A stretch of 64,000 nucleotides of DNA from UTCFX2 sp963788305. GTDB lineage: Bacteria > Chloroflexota > Anaerolineae > Anaerolineales > UBA4823. Position 1 is the stretch's first letter. The number at the start of each line of letters is the position of its first letter. Under the pieces are notes generated by a model. That model worked only from the letters and a program-made list of their open reading frames with translations, did not search any database and was not told the origin of the DNA. The stretch is taken from positions 62,001 to 126,000 of the forward strand of contig CAWBGK010000015.1 in the NCBI GenBank assembly GCA_963788305.1. Reading direction: 5' to 3'. Of the stretch, positions 8,675-20,031 are shown one piece after another. Position numbers and translations under genes: made by a program.

Positions 8675-8930
8675 TGATCGGGACGAGTAGCCGAATCAGG
8701 AGCTGACAGGGAAAGGAGATCCATGACTGAGAATCTCCTTCGGCAGCCATTCGGAACAAAACCCCCCGTGAGCGTGATCCGGAAAGAAGCTTTAAATAAA
8801 CAGCTTCGAGTATGGTGAGCGGCTGACCTCGTTACCGGTCATACAGAGAAGCTCTTTCAGGAGCAATCTGGGTGGAACCGTGTGAGTGATGTTGACTCTC
8901 GCCCCAGGATGGGCGAGAGTTCTTTATTTA
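8675..8930 (+). promoter_or_regulatory. T-box riboswitch leader of thrS
   Basis: Stem I carries AGTA (8686-8689), a helix CCGAAT/ATTCGG (8691-8696/8749-8754) enclosing a long hairpin. The T-box core is GGGTGGAACCGTG (8870-8882). It is followed by a terminator, ACTCTCGCCC (8895-8904) with GGGCGAGAGT (8911-8920) and TCTTTATTT. Uncharged tRNA would bind the T-box bulge and stabilise the antiterminator. The regulated gene is thrS, so a Thr specifier is expected. The nearest ACC is at 8761-8763, but the usual GAA-specifier spacing is disturbed, possibly by an A-run or C-run length error. Confidence 0.88.
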
Positions 8931-8946
8931 GAAAGAGGTAAATCCA

Positions 8947-10737
<1,791 letters not shown>

Positions 10738-10752
10738 GTTTTTGATCGGATA

Positions 10753-10789
10753 TCAGAACCCGGGGGTTTGTTTGACCCCCGGGTTCTGA
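10753..10789 (+). terminator. Hairpin after thrS
   Basis: Perfect 15-base inverted repeat (10753-10767/10775-10789) 15 bases after the thrS stop, very GC-rich, with a 7-base loop. There is no T-tract after it, so it may be a factor-assisted terminator or 3'-end stabiliser. Confidence 0.55.
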
Positions 10790-10815
10790 AGTACATACGA
10801 CATGCCAGCGATACG

Positions 10816-10844
10816 TTGACGATTTGCGCGTTCTTTGGTATTAT
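10816..10844 (+). promoter_or_regulatory. Promoter of infC-rpmI-rplT
   Basis: TTGACG (10816-10821), 17-base spacer, TATTAT (10839-10844), each 5 of 6 to consensus. Start about 10851, giving a leader of roughly 47 bases before the infC start. Separates this operon from thrS. Confidence 0.75.
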
Positions 10845-10897
10845 CGTTGGGCTGTTAGATAAACCAGTTTGACTTGGTTCTTTAGAAGGAGCAAAAT

Positions 10898-11425
10898 ATC
10901 AGCGCAATTACATATCGGGTCAATGAAGCCATTCGCGTTCCCCAGGTTCGTTTGATCGGACCAAACGGCGAGAATATTGGAGTTGTGTCTATCGACGAGG
11001 CCCAGCGCATCTCTCGGGATGCCGAGCTCGACCTGGTCGAGGTCGCTCCCACCGCCGATCCCCCGGTATGCCGGGTGATGGATTTTGGGAAGTTCATTTA
11101 CGAGAGAGCCAAGAAAGAACGCGAAGCCAAGAAGGCACAAACGAAGATCGAAATCAAGGAAATCCGGCTGAGACCGAAAACGAATGAGCACCATCGCGAC
11201 CTGAAAGTGCGTGATGCCCGGCGATGGCTGGAAGACGGGATGAAAGTCAAAGTGAGAATTCGCTTCCGAGGGCGAGAGATCAGCTATCCCGAAATTGCCT
11301 TGAATGACCTGAAGGAAGTGGCCGAAGATCTGGCCGACGTCGCAATTGTTGAGCAGGCCCCGGCTCTGGAAGGGCGAACCATGTTGATGGTGCTTGCGCC
11401 CGGAAAAGCAGCCAAGAAGAAATAA
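10898..11425 (+). CDS. infC: Translation initiation factor IF-3, non-AUG (ATC) start
   Basis: IF-3 binds the 30S subunit and proof-reads initiator tRNA and start codon. The conserved N terminus, ISAITYRVNEAIRVPQVRLI, begins at ATC 10898. That codon sits 6 bases after AAGGAG (10886-10891). No ATG, GTG or TTG upstream or nearby gives a full protein; the first standard start, TTG 10952, would delete 18 conserved residues. Rare AUU/AUC/AUA starts are the known autoregulatory device of infC. The N domain (GENIGVV through DFGKFIYE), the basic linker (KKEREAKKAQ) and the C domain (EIRLRPKTNEHH through MLAPGK) are complete, 175 residues. First gene of infC-rpmI-rplT. Confidence 0.95.
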   Translation: MSAITYRVNEAIRVPQVRLIGPNGENIGVVSIDEAQRISRDAELDLVEVAPTADPPVCRVMDFGKFIYERAKKEREAKKAQTKIEIKEIRLRPKTNEHHRDLKVRDARRWLEDGMKVKVRIRFRGREISYPEIALNDLKEVAEDLADVAIVEQAPALEGRTMLMVLAPGKAAKKK

Positions 11426-11519
11426 ACTGCTGCGCTGATAGGATTTGAGGTTCAAGCTTAAGTCGACAGCCGCGGATGTGGGTTTGGTCCGCGGAATTTT
11501 GATTGAAAGGAGATAAACT

Positions 11520-11756
11520 GTGCCACGCAAGCAAACGGATGGAAAGCTAAAGATCAAGACGCACAAAGCGACAGCGAAGCGATTCAAGATGACCGGTTCG
11601 GGCAAGCTGATGCGGACAAAGATCGGCAAGAGCCACCTGCGCCGCCGCACTTCCAAGCGCGTCAAGCGCCAATTCATGGAGATGCAGCCGGTGAAAGGCC
11701 GCGGCATTAAGAAGACCGTCCGGCGCCTGGCGCCCTATCTGGGTAAGAAGGATTAG
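11520..11756 (+). CDS. rpmI: 50S ribosomal protein L35
   Basis: 78 residues, highly basic: PRKQTDGKLKIKTHKATAKR with the family core KTHKATAKRFKMTGSGK and the ending LAPYLGKK. Starts at GTG 11520 after AAAGGAG. The 94-base gap after infC contains a hairpin, CCGCGGA/TCCGCGG (about 11471-11495). The 144-base gap to rplT contains CTGGCT/AGCCAG. In other bacteria L20 represses this operon by binding leader structures; no L20 site can be proved here. Confidence 0.96.
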   Translation: MPRKQTDGKLKIKTHKATAKRFKMTGSGKLMRTKIGKSHLRRRTSKRVKRQFMEMQPVKGRGIKKTVRRLAPYLGKKD

Positions 11757-11900
11757 CCGTCGCTGGAGTGGACGTTGGAAACGGGCATTCTGGCTGAGTT
11801 AGCCAGGCCCTTCGATCAGAACACAGGAAAGTTGCGACCGTTGGGTGCATTCAACAGGTAAATTCATTACCGGCGCTCAGGGGATCGCAGGAGGAAGAAA

Positions 11901-12260
11901 ATGACTCGTGTAAAAACTGGACCGTACCGCCGTCAACATCATAATAAGGTCCTCAAGCTCACAAAAGGCCAATTTGGCACTCGCCACCGTTTGTTCCGGC
12001 GCGCCAATGAGGCGATGCTGAAAAGCTTGTGGTATTCATACCGGGACCGCCGGCAGCGCAGACGCGACCTTCGCCGGCTGTGGATCGTCCGGATTAATGC
12101 CGCTGCCAGGCTGAACGGCACAACCTACAGCCGCATGGTCCACGATATGAAATCCACCCGGATTTCCCTCAATCGCAAGATGTTGGCCGATCTGGCGGTG
12201 CGGGATCCGCAGGCATTCTCAGCAGTCGTAAGCCTTGCTAAGACAGCTCAGACGAAATAA
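11901..12260 (+). CDS. rplT: 50S ribosomal protein L20
   Basis: 119 residues, standard length. Binds 23S rRNA early in 50S assembly and is an autoregulator of the operon in other bacteria. Motifs: MTRVKTGPYRRQHHNKVLK, FGTRHRLFRRANEAMLKSL, YRDRRQRRRDLRRLWI.RINAA, YSRMVHDMK. ATG 11901 follows AGGAGGAAG. Last gene of infC-rpmI-rplT, followed by a terminator. Confidence 0.97.
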   Translation: MTRVKTGPYRRQHHNKVLKLTKGQFGTRHRLFRRANEAMLKSLWYSYRDRRQRRRDLRRLWIVRINAAARLNGTTYSRMVHDMKSTRISLNRKMLADLAVRDPQAFSAVVSLAKTAQTK

Positions 12261-12280
12261 GACACCGATATTTTTCAAAC

Positions 12281-12322
12281 AACGGACGGTGTGAGGGCAA
12301 TTGCTCACACCGTCCGTTTTGT
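12281..12322 (+). terminator. Intrinsic terminator of the infC operon
   Basis: 15-base perfect inverted repeat (12281-12295/12304-12318) with an 8-base loop and trailing T residues (TTTTGTT), 20 bases after the rplT stop. Confidence 0.88.
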
Positions 12323-12374
12323 TCATGCAGTCGGAATAGGGGATATAGTATAATCCCTCGCGTTTGGAGGCGAA

Positions 12375-12734
12375 ATGACCGACGATAAGGATCGTGGTTT
12401 AATCCCCACCAAGGGGGGTGTTTTTAATGACCTGACGAACCGGATCAAGCTGGTGGTTCGGCTGATGGGCGATCCGCGGGTCAGTCCCTGGGTTAAGATT
12501 CTGCCGATAGGTTCATTGATCTATTTCATTGTTCCCGACCTTGCGATTGGACCGATCGATGATGTGGCAGTTGTCTGGCTGGGTAGCTATTTGTTTGTCG
12601 AGCTTTGTCCTCCGGAAGTCGTCCAGGAACACATGGATGCGCTCAAAGGATTGGCTCCCGGAGCATCTCAAAAGCCGAACGAACGGGACGAAGAGGTTAT
12701 CGAGGGGGAGTTCTGGGAGAACAAGGATAATTGA
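12375..12734 (+). CDS. DUF1232 (YkvA-like) membrane protein
   Basis: 119 residues. The core, DPRVSPWVKILPIGSLIYFI..D, then PIDDVAVVWLGSYLF, matches DUF1232: D-x-R-V-x-x-W-x-K-x-L-P, a hydrophobic helix, then a P-I-D-D turn and a second helix. The acidic C-terminal tail (NERDEEVIEGEFWENK) is soluble. Function unknown; members are small membrane proteins. A TATAAT at 12350-12355 with no good -35 lies upstream. ATG 12375 follows TTGGAGG. Confidence 0.65.
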   Translation: MTDDKDRGLIPTKGGVFNDLTNRIKLVVRLMGDPRVSPWVKILPIGSLIYFIVPDLAIGPIDDVAVVWLGSYLFVELCPPEVVQEHMDALKGLAPGASQKPNERDEEVIEGEFWENKDN

Positions 12735-12887
12735 TGGATTTTTGAACGCAGCTTGCTCCTCCTGAGTATTAATTGCATGCGCTGAACGACATTTATTGAT
12801 CTGAAAGCGCTCTTTCCCATTCATGAACATGAAGATCATCCCAGTTAAGTCGATGCCGGGGAAAAAGCCGGCTCATATAAGAGAAAC

Positions 12888-15499
12888 ATGAACACTAAAA
12901 ATCCTGATGAATACCAGCAATACCTGCGAGAAAAGCGATTCAACGGATTGCTTTTTGGATTAATCGCCAGTTTTTGGTTCTGTGCAGGCGTCTGGGCGCT
13001 TGATTGGGCGCTGCTTGCGAGGGCGAGCGCAGATCTTCCCTGGTTGAAGTTTGTGATCGGGGCGCCTATCGTGTTGATCATCGGAGGCGCAGTCGGCTGG
13101 CTGACGGTTCGCCTCGACAACGCGGCGATCGGCGCGGTTTTATGGCTGTTTGCAGGGATGGCGTTTGTTTGGATTTCCAGCCATACCCCTTTTGAGGGCC
13201 AAACCAAAATGATCGGTATTTTGGACCCCCAATTTGCCGGCATGGAAATCTATCCATTTGTCGAGAGCGCACGGATCCGAATGATCTTGCTCTACGTTGT
13301 GGTTGGAGTCCTGACTGCAATTGGAGGAAGCCTCGAGCTTTTTTTTGTCGAATCAGCGACACGCGCTTCAGGGGTTGGGGGGCGGATATTTTCGCTGGCA
13401 ACCTGCCTGGTTATCTTTTTACCGATCGGGTTATTGGTCGATAATCTGATCAATCAAACTCTGCGCAGTCCAATTGTCGGGACAGACGACCTGATTCGGT
13501 TTGGCGTAGAAGCTCGCCAGGGAAAGATTTCTAAAGAAAACCAGCGAGATTTGGGCGTGCGTGCATTAACCCCTTTCGGCGATCGGATCACGGCTCCATA
13601 CAGGTTGATCCTGGGAAGCTATGACCCCGAATCATTCGAAGAAATAATTGTCCATACGGACTTCTCTGGCGACTGGGGTTCTTGTTCAGTCCTGCTTAAT
13701 CGACCGATGAACTGCCGAATAAGCTCCGAGCGTTATTTGAAGAAATTGGATTGCCTGATTATGCAAGGGACTCCAGAGGACTGCAAGCTGCACCTGGAAC
13801 CCGAAAACCCGGGCATTCCGGCGGGAGTCTTCGACGAGCTGGATTCACCCCCGTTGGAATTTGGGATCCTTGGACAGCGCGGCAGTGTGATCCTGGCGGT
13901 CGTGCAGGACCAGGAGATGGATCAGGTAAAATGCATCTTGGATGATACAGGGAATGTCACCCTGAACACCTGTATACCCATTTCAGGGGAAGCCTTTCAA
14001 GCAATCCCGCTCCCACCCACTGCTACACCACGCTCACAAGGGTTTGTTCCAGCGCCGACTCCAGCAAAAGCTGAGCACGCAAGCACTGGAACGATGCCGG
14101 AAACTGTCCTGGCAACCCCGAATGGTTTTGATTTTTCCACGCTGGAAACTTTACCACGCTACCTACTATCGCTTGAGCTTTCCGATGATTTACAGAGCTT
14201 TGATGGAACTGCAGTTGTGACTTACACCAACACTGAGGCTGAAGCGCTGGATGGGCTATATTTCCGCTTGCTGCCGAATGGGGGTGGAAGCTATGGCGAC
14301 GGCTCGCTGCACGTTAACCTCGCAACCGTCTCCGGTTTAGAGGCAGCAACTGAGCTCTCGGTGGAAGATACTGCGCTCAGAGTAGCGCTTGAACCTCCAC
14401 TGAAACCGGGGGACCAGACTGAAATCCGGCTCGAATTCGCAGGTCAGGTGCCGCTTGATTTTGGTGGAACGAAAACGCCGGCTGGATATGGGATCTATAA
14501 CCTGTACCGACGATGTGCTGGCACTGTCGGGTTGGTTCCCGATTTTGGCCGTGAATGATGATGACGGCTGGAACCTTGATCCAACTTCACAAATCGGCGA
14601 TTCGGTCTACAGTGAAACAGCATTTTACTCCGTCAATATATCCCTGCCGGAGGATGTCTTGATTGCAGCGACTGGCATCGAAACCAGGCAAACAGACGGA
14701 AGACGGCCGAACGACGGTCCATTTTGAGAGCGGTCCAGCCCGTGATTTCTTCCTGATCGCCAGCCCGGATTTCGAAGTAGCAAATCAGCAGGTTGGAGCG
14801 ACTACCGTAAATTCGTATTTCTTCGAAGGGTATGAAGCGGGAGGCCAAAGGGCTTTAGCCACTGCAGCGGAATCCCTCAAGATTTTCAACGAAACGTTTG
14901 GCGAGTACCCATATTCGGAATTAGATGTCGTCGCAGCGCCGATGCGCTATGCGCTGGGTGTGGAATTCCCCGAAATCGTCCTGGTCGGTGCAGACCTTTA
15001 CGAGGCGCCCGAAAAACCCGAATTCGAGACGACCGTAGCGCATGAAGTTGCCCACCAGTGGTGGTACGGTGTTGTTGGAAATGATGTTTTCGACGAACCC
15101 TGGTTGGACGAAGCATTAGCGACGTACAGCACGAGCCTGTATTATGAATTTGGTGTGGGAGATGCTGCGATGCAAGGCTATCAGGATTATCTGCGAAGCC
15201 GCTACGACCGCCTTGTCCAGGAATCCGGAGATGAGCTCATCACCAACAGTCTGGAGTATTTTGAGAGCCTTGGAAAACCGGGTATTTACGGAGGAATTGT
15301 CTACGTTAAAGGCGCATTGTTCCTTCATGCTCTGCGCGCAGAGATCGGTGTTCAAGCCTTCATTCAGGCGCTCCAGAATTATTATCAAGCCAATTATCTG
15401 CAGGTGGCTCGCACGGAGGATTTGCTTTCAGCGTTTGAGGGCGCCGCGGGTCGAGAGCTGGACGGCTTTTTTCAAGATTGGCTGTATTCCAAGAATTGA
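12888..15499 (+). CDS. Membrane-anchored M1 family metallopeptidase, two frameshifts
   Basis: About 870 residues. One uninterrupted frame (12888-~14500) holds about five membrane helices (residues 20-190), an extracytoplasmic domain with Cys residues (about 210-380), a Pro/Thr/Ala linker (PPTATPRSQ...PAPTPAKA) and the start of the M1 N-terminal beta domain (SLELSDDLQSFDGTAVVTY). The frame then shifts at about 14500 (TDDVLALSGWFPILA) and about 14700 (EDGRTTVHFESGPARDFF). The catalytic part carries VAHEVAHQWWYG, the HExxH zinc site, and the downstream Glu in WLDEALATY 18 residues later. It ends at the helical region. The peptidase would face the outside. A five-helix anchor is unusual for M1 enzymes. 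Confidence 0.8.
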
Positions 15500-15507
15500 G
15501 CGGAAGA

Positions 15508-16548
15508 ATGAGATCTATTTGGATTGTTATTCTTAATGTTGCCTTGATCAGCTTAATGTTATTGGGTTGTTCAGGCTGTGAGCCCTTGACGACATTGCCT
15601 CAACCGAGCACCAGCACAATCCCGACGGATCCGCCAGCTGCAAGCAGAGAAGCTACACCTTTGTCAGGTTCATCTACATCTGCACCCATCGAAACGCCGG
15701 CGCCGTCTGAAACCCCCATCCCCAGCCCGACTTCATTGGAGGTGATTCGATTTGCCGTTATCGGCGATTTCGGTCAGGGAAACCAAGCCGAAGCGGATGT
15801 GGCTAACCTGGTAAAAAGCTGGAATCCGGATTTCATCATCACGGTTGGGGATAATAATTATCCATCCGGTTCGGCGGAGACGATCGACGCAAATATCGGG
15901 CAGTATTTCCACGAATTTATCTACCCCTATCGAGGCGCTTTCGGAAAGGGAGCTGACCAGCTTCGGTTTTTCCCGACCCTTGGGAACCATGACGTGGACA
16001 CGGATCGAGGTCAGCCGTACCTGGATTATTTCGAGCTTCCAGGAAACGAGCGCTATTATTCGTTTACCTGGGGACCTGTATTCTTGCTCGCGATCAACAG
16101 CGATTTGCGCGAGCCGGACGGCGTTTCCCCCATCTCTGCCCAGGCGCAGTGGGCGCAAGCCGAACTGGAAGCGACCGATTCGCCCTGGAAAGTTGTTTAT
16201 TTCCATGCTGCGCCTTACACATCTGGATACCATGGACCGGTGGATTGGATGCGCTGGGATTTTGCTGGATGGGGCGCCTCGGTTGTGCTGAGCGGGCACG
16301 ATCACGCCTACGAGCGGCTTTTGATTGATGGGCTGACCTATATCGTGAGCGCATCAGGCGGCGGCCCAATCTACGATTTTTCGGGCGCAGCTGAAGGCAG
16401 TCAATTCCGCTACAACGATGATTATGGGGCAATCCTGGTGACGGCGGATGCACAGCAGATGACATTAGAATTCTTCAACACGAAAGGTGAACGGATCGAA
16501 CTCGTTTCAGCTCACAAAATAAATCTCGCGGAACGCAAAAGCCGTTGA
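15508..16548 (+). CDS. Lipoprotein metallophosphoesterase (calcineurin-like)
   Basis: Start chosen at ATG 15508, after CGGAAG and just after the M1 peptidase stop. The protein then has a lipoprotein signal peptide (MRSIWIVILNVALISLMLLGC; lipobox LLGC). A Ser/Thr/Pro-rich linker of about 50 residues follows, then a phosphoesterase domain: GDFGQG, VGDNNYPSG, LGNHDVD, VYFHAAPY and SGHDHAYER, all metal-ligand motifs in order. This layout resembles purple acid / alkaline phosphatase-like exported phosphoesterases. Substrate unknown. Probably co-transcribed with the M1 peptidase (9-base gap), suggesting joint extracellular scavenging. Confidence 0.87.
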   Translation: MRSIWIVILNVALISLMLLGCSGCEPLTTLPQPSTSTIPTDPPAASREATPLSGSSTSAPIETPAPSETPIPSPTSLEVIRFAVIGDFGQGNQAEADVANLVKSWNPDFIITVGDNNYPSGSAETIDANIGQYFHEFIYPYRGAFGKGADQLRFFPTLGNHDVDTDRGQPYLDYFELPGNERYYSFTWGPVFLLAINSDLREPDGVSPISAQAQWAQAELEATDSPWKVVYFHAAPYTSGYHGPVDWMRWDFAGWGASVVLSGHDHAYERLLIDGLTYIVSASGGGPIYDFSGAAEGSQFRYNDDYGAILVTADAQQMTLEFFNTKGERIELVSAHKINLAERKSR

Positions 16549-16549
16549 G

Positions 16550-16578
16550 TTGACGGATTTTTCGAATAAGTGTACAAT
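16550..16578 (+). promoter_or_regulatory. Promoter of tRNA-Ala and probably the leuS cluster
   Basis: TTGACG (16550-16555), 17-base spacer, TACAAT (16573-16578). Start expected about 16585, 16 bases before the tRNA. The TTGACG overlaps the stop region of the phosphoesterase gene. No other promoter is visible before the T-box leader. Confidence 0.75.
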
Positions 16579-16600
16579 ACCGGGGCTGACTAAAGCTCAA

Positions 16601-16673
16601 GGGCCCATAGCGCAGTTGGGAGCGCGTCTCAATGGCATTGAGAAGGCCGAGGGTTCGAATCCCTCTGGGTCCA
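16601..16673 (+). tRNA. tRNA-Ala (GGC)
   Basis: 73 bases. Acceptor GGGCCCA/TGGGTCC (one G-T pair) with discriminator A at 16673. Anticodon stem TCTCA/TGAGA with loop ATGGCAT, giving anticodon GGC. T-arm GAGGG-TTCGAAT-CCCTC. CCA not encoded, although CACA follows. Confidence 0.94.
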
Positions 16674-16684
16674 CACAATCCAAT

Positions 16685-16715
16685 CCTAGCGGTCAGCTAT
16701 TGGCTGACCGCTAGG
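16685..16715 (+). terminator. Hairpin between tRNA-Ala and the Leu T-box
   Basis: Perfect 13-base inverted repeat (16685-16697/16703-16715) with a 5-base loop. It lacks a T-tract, so it is a weak terminator or a processing signal separating the tRNA 3' end from the leader. Confidence 0.45.
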
Positions 16716-16724
16716 AGATTCTAC

Positions 16725-17032
16725 GGCCAAAGCAGGAGTACTAAGCCATCTGCCAGAGATCCGGGTGGATCAGGTGCAAACCCGGAAACGTGCACGCAGA
16801 GCACACGCTCGATCTGGGCTGAACTCGCCTGCTGCCCTATCCAAATTGGAACCTGGGCAGGCTCCGCCAGTGAAAACGATTTCAGGTTTCTGATAACGGT
16901 ATAGCCAGCGGCGGGTTTCGCCCGTTAACGCGAACCAGAGCGGCCCGGGTTAATCCATTTGATTGGTTTCAAAGGGCAAGCAGGGTGGCACCACGGAGAT
17001 TTCCTCCGTCCCTGAGGGATGGAGGCTTTTTG
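16725..17032 (+). promoter_or_regulatory. T-box riboswitch, leucine specifier (CTC)
   Basis: The specifier loop is clear: AGCAGG (16731-16736) pairs with CCTGCT (16828-16833), enclosing AGTA (16737-16740) opposite GAA-CTC-G, so CTC (16824-16826) is the Leu specifier. The T-box core, AGCAGGGTGGCACCACGG, ends about 16995. The terminator is CCTCCGTCCC (17003-17012) with GGGATGGAGG (17016-17025) and CTTTTTG. Uncharged tRNA-Leu would bind and allow read-through into leuS1. Confidence 0.93.
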
Positions 17033-17058
17033 TTTAAACGTCTGTAAGGAGGTGCAAG

Positions 17059-19545
17059 ATGATTCAGAGAAATTCCTGGCCGGAATACGATCCTCGCTCA
17101 ATTGAACCGAAACTACAGGCTCAATGGGAAAATGAAGGGCTCTATCTTGCACGTGAGACAGGCGAAAAACCGAAGTTCTACTGCCTGGATTTTTTTCCAT
17201 ACCCGTCCGGCGATGGACTTCATGTGGGACACTGCCGAAACTATATTCCGACAGATGTGATTTCCCGATATAAGCGGATGAAAGGCTTCAACGTGCTGCA
17301 TCCGATGGGCTGGGATGCATTTGGCGAGCCGGCAGAGCAGTACGCCGTCAAGCATGGGGTGCATCCGCGGATCACGACCGACCGCAATACTGCGAATTTC
17401 CGCCGCCAGATGACTCTGATTGGGACCAGCTACGACTGGTCGCGCGAGATCGATTCGTCCGATCCGGATTTCTACCGCTGGACGCAGTATTTCTTCCTCC
17501 TGCTGTACCGGGCGGGATTAGCCTACAGGGATACGAACTGGCAGTGGTGGTGCGACGGCTGCCAGACTACGTTATCGAGCCATGAAGTCGCCGGCGGAAT
17601 CTGCTGGCGAGGTCACACTGCGATCTACCGGCGTGAAATCCCGGCCTGGTATTTTCGGATTACCGCCTATGCAGATGAACTGCTGGAAGGGCTGGAGACG
17701 ATCGATTGGCCAGAGCCGATCAAGACGATGCAGCGCAACTGGATCGGCCGATCGGAAGGCTGCGAGATCGTTTTTCGCAGCGAGGCTGCGGATCCGCTGC
17801 CTGTTTTTACGACGCGACCAGACACCTTGTTCGGAGCAACCTTTTTCGTGCTCGCCCCTGAACACCCATTGGTTCCGAAGCTGACGACTCCAGAACGAAA
17901 AGCTGACGTGGAAGCCTATATCGCCCAGGCGGCCCGGCAGGGAGAAGTCGAGCGGATGCTGGAACGGCGCGAGAAGACCGGTGTTTTCACCGGCGGGTAT
18001 GTGGTGAATCCGCTGAGCGGCGAGCGCATCCCTGCCTGGATTGCCGATTATGTGCTGCCTGGATACGGTTCGGGCGCAGTCATGGGCGTACCGGCACACG
18101 ATGAGCGCGATTTCGAGTTTGCCCGTCATTATGGCCTGGATATCCGGACTGTGGTGGTTCCGGCAGACAATCTCCAGGCGATTGATGAAGCCCGGACAAC
18201 TGCTTTCACCGGGGACGGCTGGCTGGTCAATTCGGGGGTTTACGATGGTCTGCCCTCGCGAGAGGCGATCCCTGCGATCTGCGCTGAGCTTGCAAGCCAT
18301 AATTTGGGTGGTCCGCATGGTCAACTACCGAATGCGCGACTGGCTGATCAGCCGGCAGCGCTATTGGGGCACGCCTATCCCCATGGTGCATTGCAGCGAA
18401 TGCGGGATCCAGCCGATCCCTGAAGTCTGAGCTGCCGGTGCTGCTACCCGCGATGGTGAATTTTACGCCGGACGGAAGCGGGCACTCGCCGCTGGCGCGG
18501 CTTCCAGGTTTTCTCCATACGGTTTGCCCGAATTGTGGAGGTCCAGCCGAGCGGGAGACGGATACCATGGGTGGATTTCGCCTGCTCGTCGTGGTATTTC
18601 TTGAGGTTCACCAGCCCGCATTTTTCCGAAGGTCCATTTGACCCCAAAGCGATCCAGTATTGGATGCCGGTCGATTTATACGTCGGCGGCGCAGAGCACG
18701 CAGTGCTTCACCTGCTCTATTCTCGCTTCTGGATTAAAGCCCTGGCCGATGCCGGGCTGGTCCCATTTCGAGAGCCTTTCAAGAAGCTGATCAATCAGGG
18801 CCAGCTTCAAGGAGCAGATGGGGCGCGCATGGCGAAATCACGCGGGAATGTGATCACCCCGGACAGCATCGCCGAATCGTACGGAGCTGATGCCCTGCGG
18901 ATCTACGAGCTGTTCATGGCACCTTTCGAGCAGGATGTCGCCTGGAAGATTGAAGGAATAAGCGGCGCCTCCCGTTTCCTGAACCGGGTCTGGAACCTGT
19001 TTGGGGAGACGTATTCAGCAGGCGCCGATTTCAAAGACGAAGATCAAGAACTGCTTCGGCGGATCCATAAAACGATCCGTCGTGCAGAAGAGCGGATCGA
19101 AGGATTTCGCTTCAATACAATGGTTTCGACGCTGATGGAATTCGTCAATTTCTTGAGCGAGCGCCAGCGCACGGAAAGCTGGCAGACTGCGACATTCCAT
19201 CAGGCTCTCGATGTATTGCTCCTGTTGATGGCGCCAGCAGCACCCCATCTCGTCGAAGAGATCTGGGCTCTGATTGGAAGACAAGGCAGCATCCACCAAC
19301 AATCCTGGCCGGAATGGGACGCTGAACTGGCTCAGGACGTGATGATCAGCCTGCCGGTGCAGGTCGACGGCCGGCTCCGCGATGTCCTCGAGATCCCCCA
19401 GGATGCCGAGCAGGATGATATCAGACAGGCTGCGCTGGCAATGCCCAGGTTGCAGCAAGCGCTGGCCGGTCGAAATGTCGAGCGCGTGGTATATTCGCCT
19501 GGAAAAATCTTGAATTTTGTCACACGCCTGGATTTATTGGGTTAA
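17059..19545 (+). CDS. leuS: Leucyl-tRNA synthetase 1, frameshifted
   Basis: Class I enzyme charging tRNA-Leu, about 829 residues. Segments: 17059-~18310 (HIGH as HVGH in PYPSGDGLHVGH; Zn-1 CDGC...CWRGH; editing domain TTRPDTLFGATF and AHDERD with its essential Asp), ~18300-18430 (MVNYRMRDWLISRQRYWGTPIP), ~18438-~18580 (CPNCGG.AERETDTMGG) and ~18560-19545. The last has SSWYFLRF, YVGGAEHAVLHLLY, KMSKS as RMAKSRGNVI.PD, the anticodon-binding domain, and LPVQVDGRLRD in the C-terminal domain. Breaks near 18305, 18430 and 18575. Conserved motifs all survive, so indel error is likelier than decay. Directly under the Leu T-box. Confidence 0.93.
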
Positions 19546-19564
19546 ATCGGAGAATCTATAAAAG

Positions 19565-19951
19565 ATGCCTTTTCGATGTCCGCAATGCCAAACACCTGAC
19601 TCTCTTGATATCGTTCAATCCATGGAACTGCCTCCAGACAGGCAGTATGATGAGATATCGCTCCAGGTCGTAGGCTGCTCTGCCTGTTCATTTCGCGCTC
19701 TGGCAGTCTACGAAGAGCTGGTTCACGGGTCCGAAGCCGAATCCTGGCGGCATATGGGTTTCAGGATCAGCCGCGATGCGGTCGATACGATCCTTGAAGC
19801 GATGCTCTCCTGCCCCGATCCTCATAACCCGCGCTGTGCATGTTCTGCGCATATGAGCCTGGGAGAGCAGGATATGTATGGAATCTGGCGAGGCTTGCTT
19901 GAGCTGGAGCGCGGCCAATCCTTTGCAATGCGGCTGCATCATGGGAAGTGA
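19565..19951 (+). CDS. Small zinc-ribbon protein between the two leuS genes (unrecognised)
   Basis: 128 residues, intact. Two CxxC knuckles (C5/C8 and C38/C41) make a rubredoxin-like zinc ribbon. A second Cys cluster is CPDPHNPRCAC (C83, C91, C93). The rest is predicted helical (AVDTILEAML, YGIWRGLLELERG). No family is recognised. It starts 19 bases after leuS1 and ends 80 bases before leuS2, all on one strand, so it is probably in the T-box-controlled transcript. The context suggests a role in tRNA or leucine metabolism, but that is inference only. Confidence 0.6.
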   Translation: MPFRCPQCQTPDSLDIVQSMELPPDRQYDEISLQVVGCSACSFRALAVYEELVHGSEAESWRHMGFRISRDAVDTILEAMLSCPDPHNPRCACSAHMSLGEQDMYGIWRGLLELERGQSFAMRLHHGK

Positions 19952-20031
19952 TGATTTTTGAGCTACTAACGCTATCACAGCGATTTCGACACTCGCTTAG
20001 AAACGCTGAACGATCTGAATATGGAGAAAGA

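Noticed and set aside
16685..16715. Perfect 13-base inverted repeat considered as an insertion-sequence end or attachment site
   Set aside because: No transposase, no second copy in the window and no duplication of the tRNA 3' end; its place after a tRNA fits a processing or termination hairpin.
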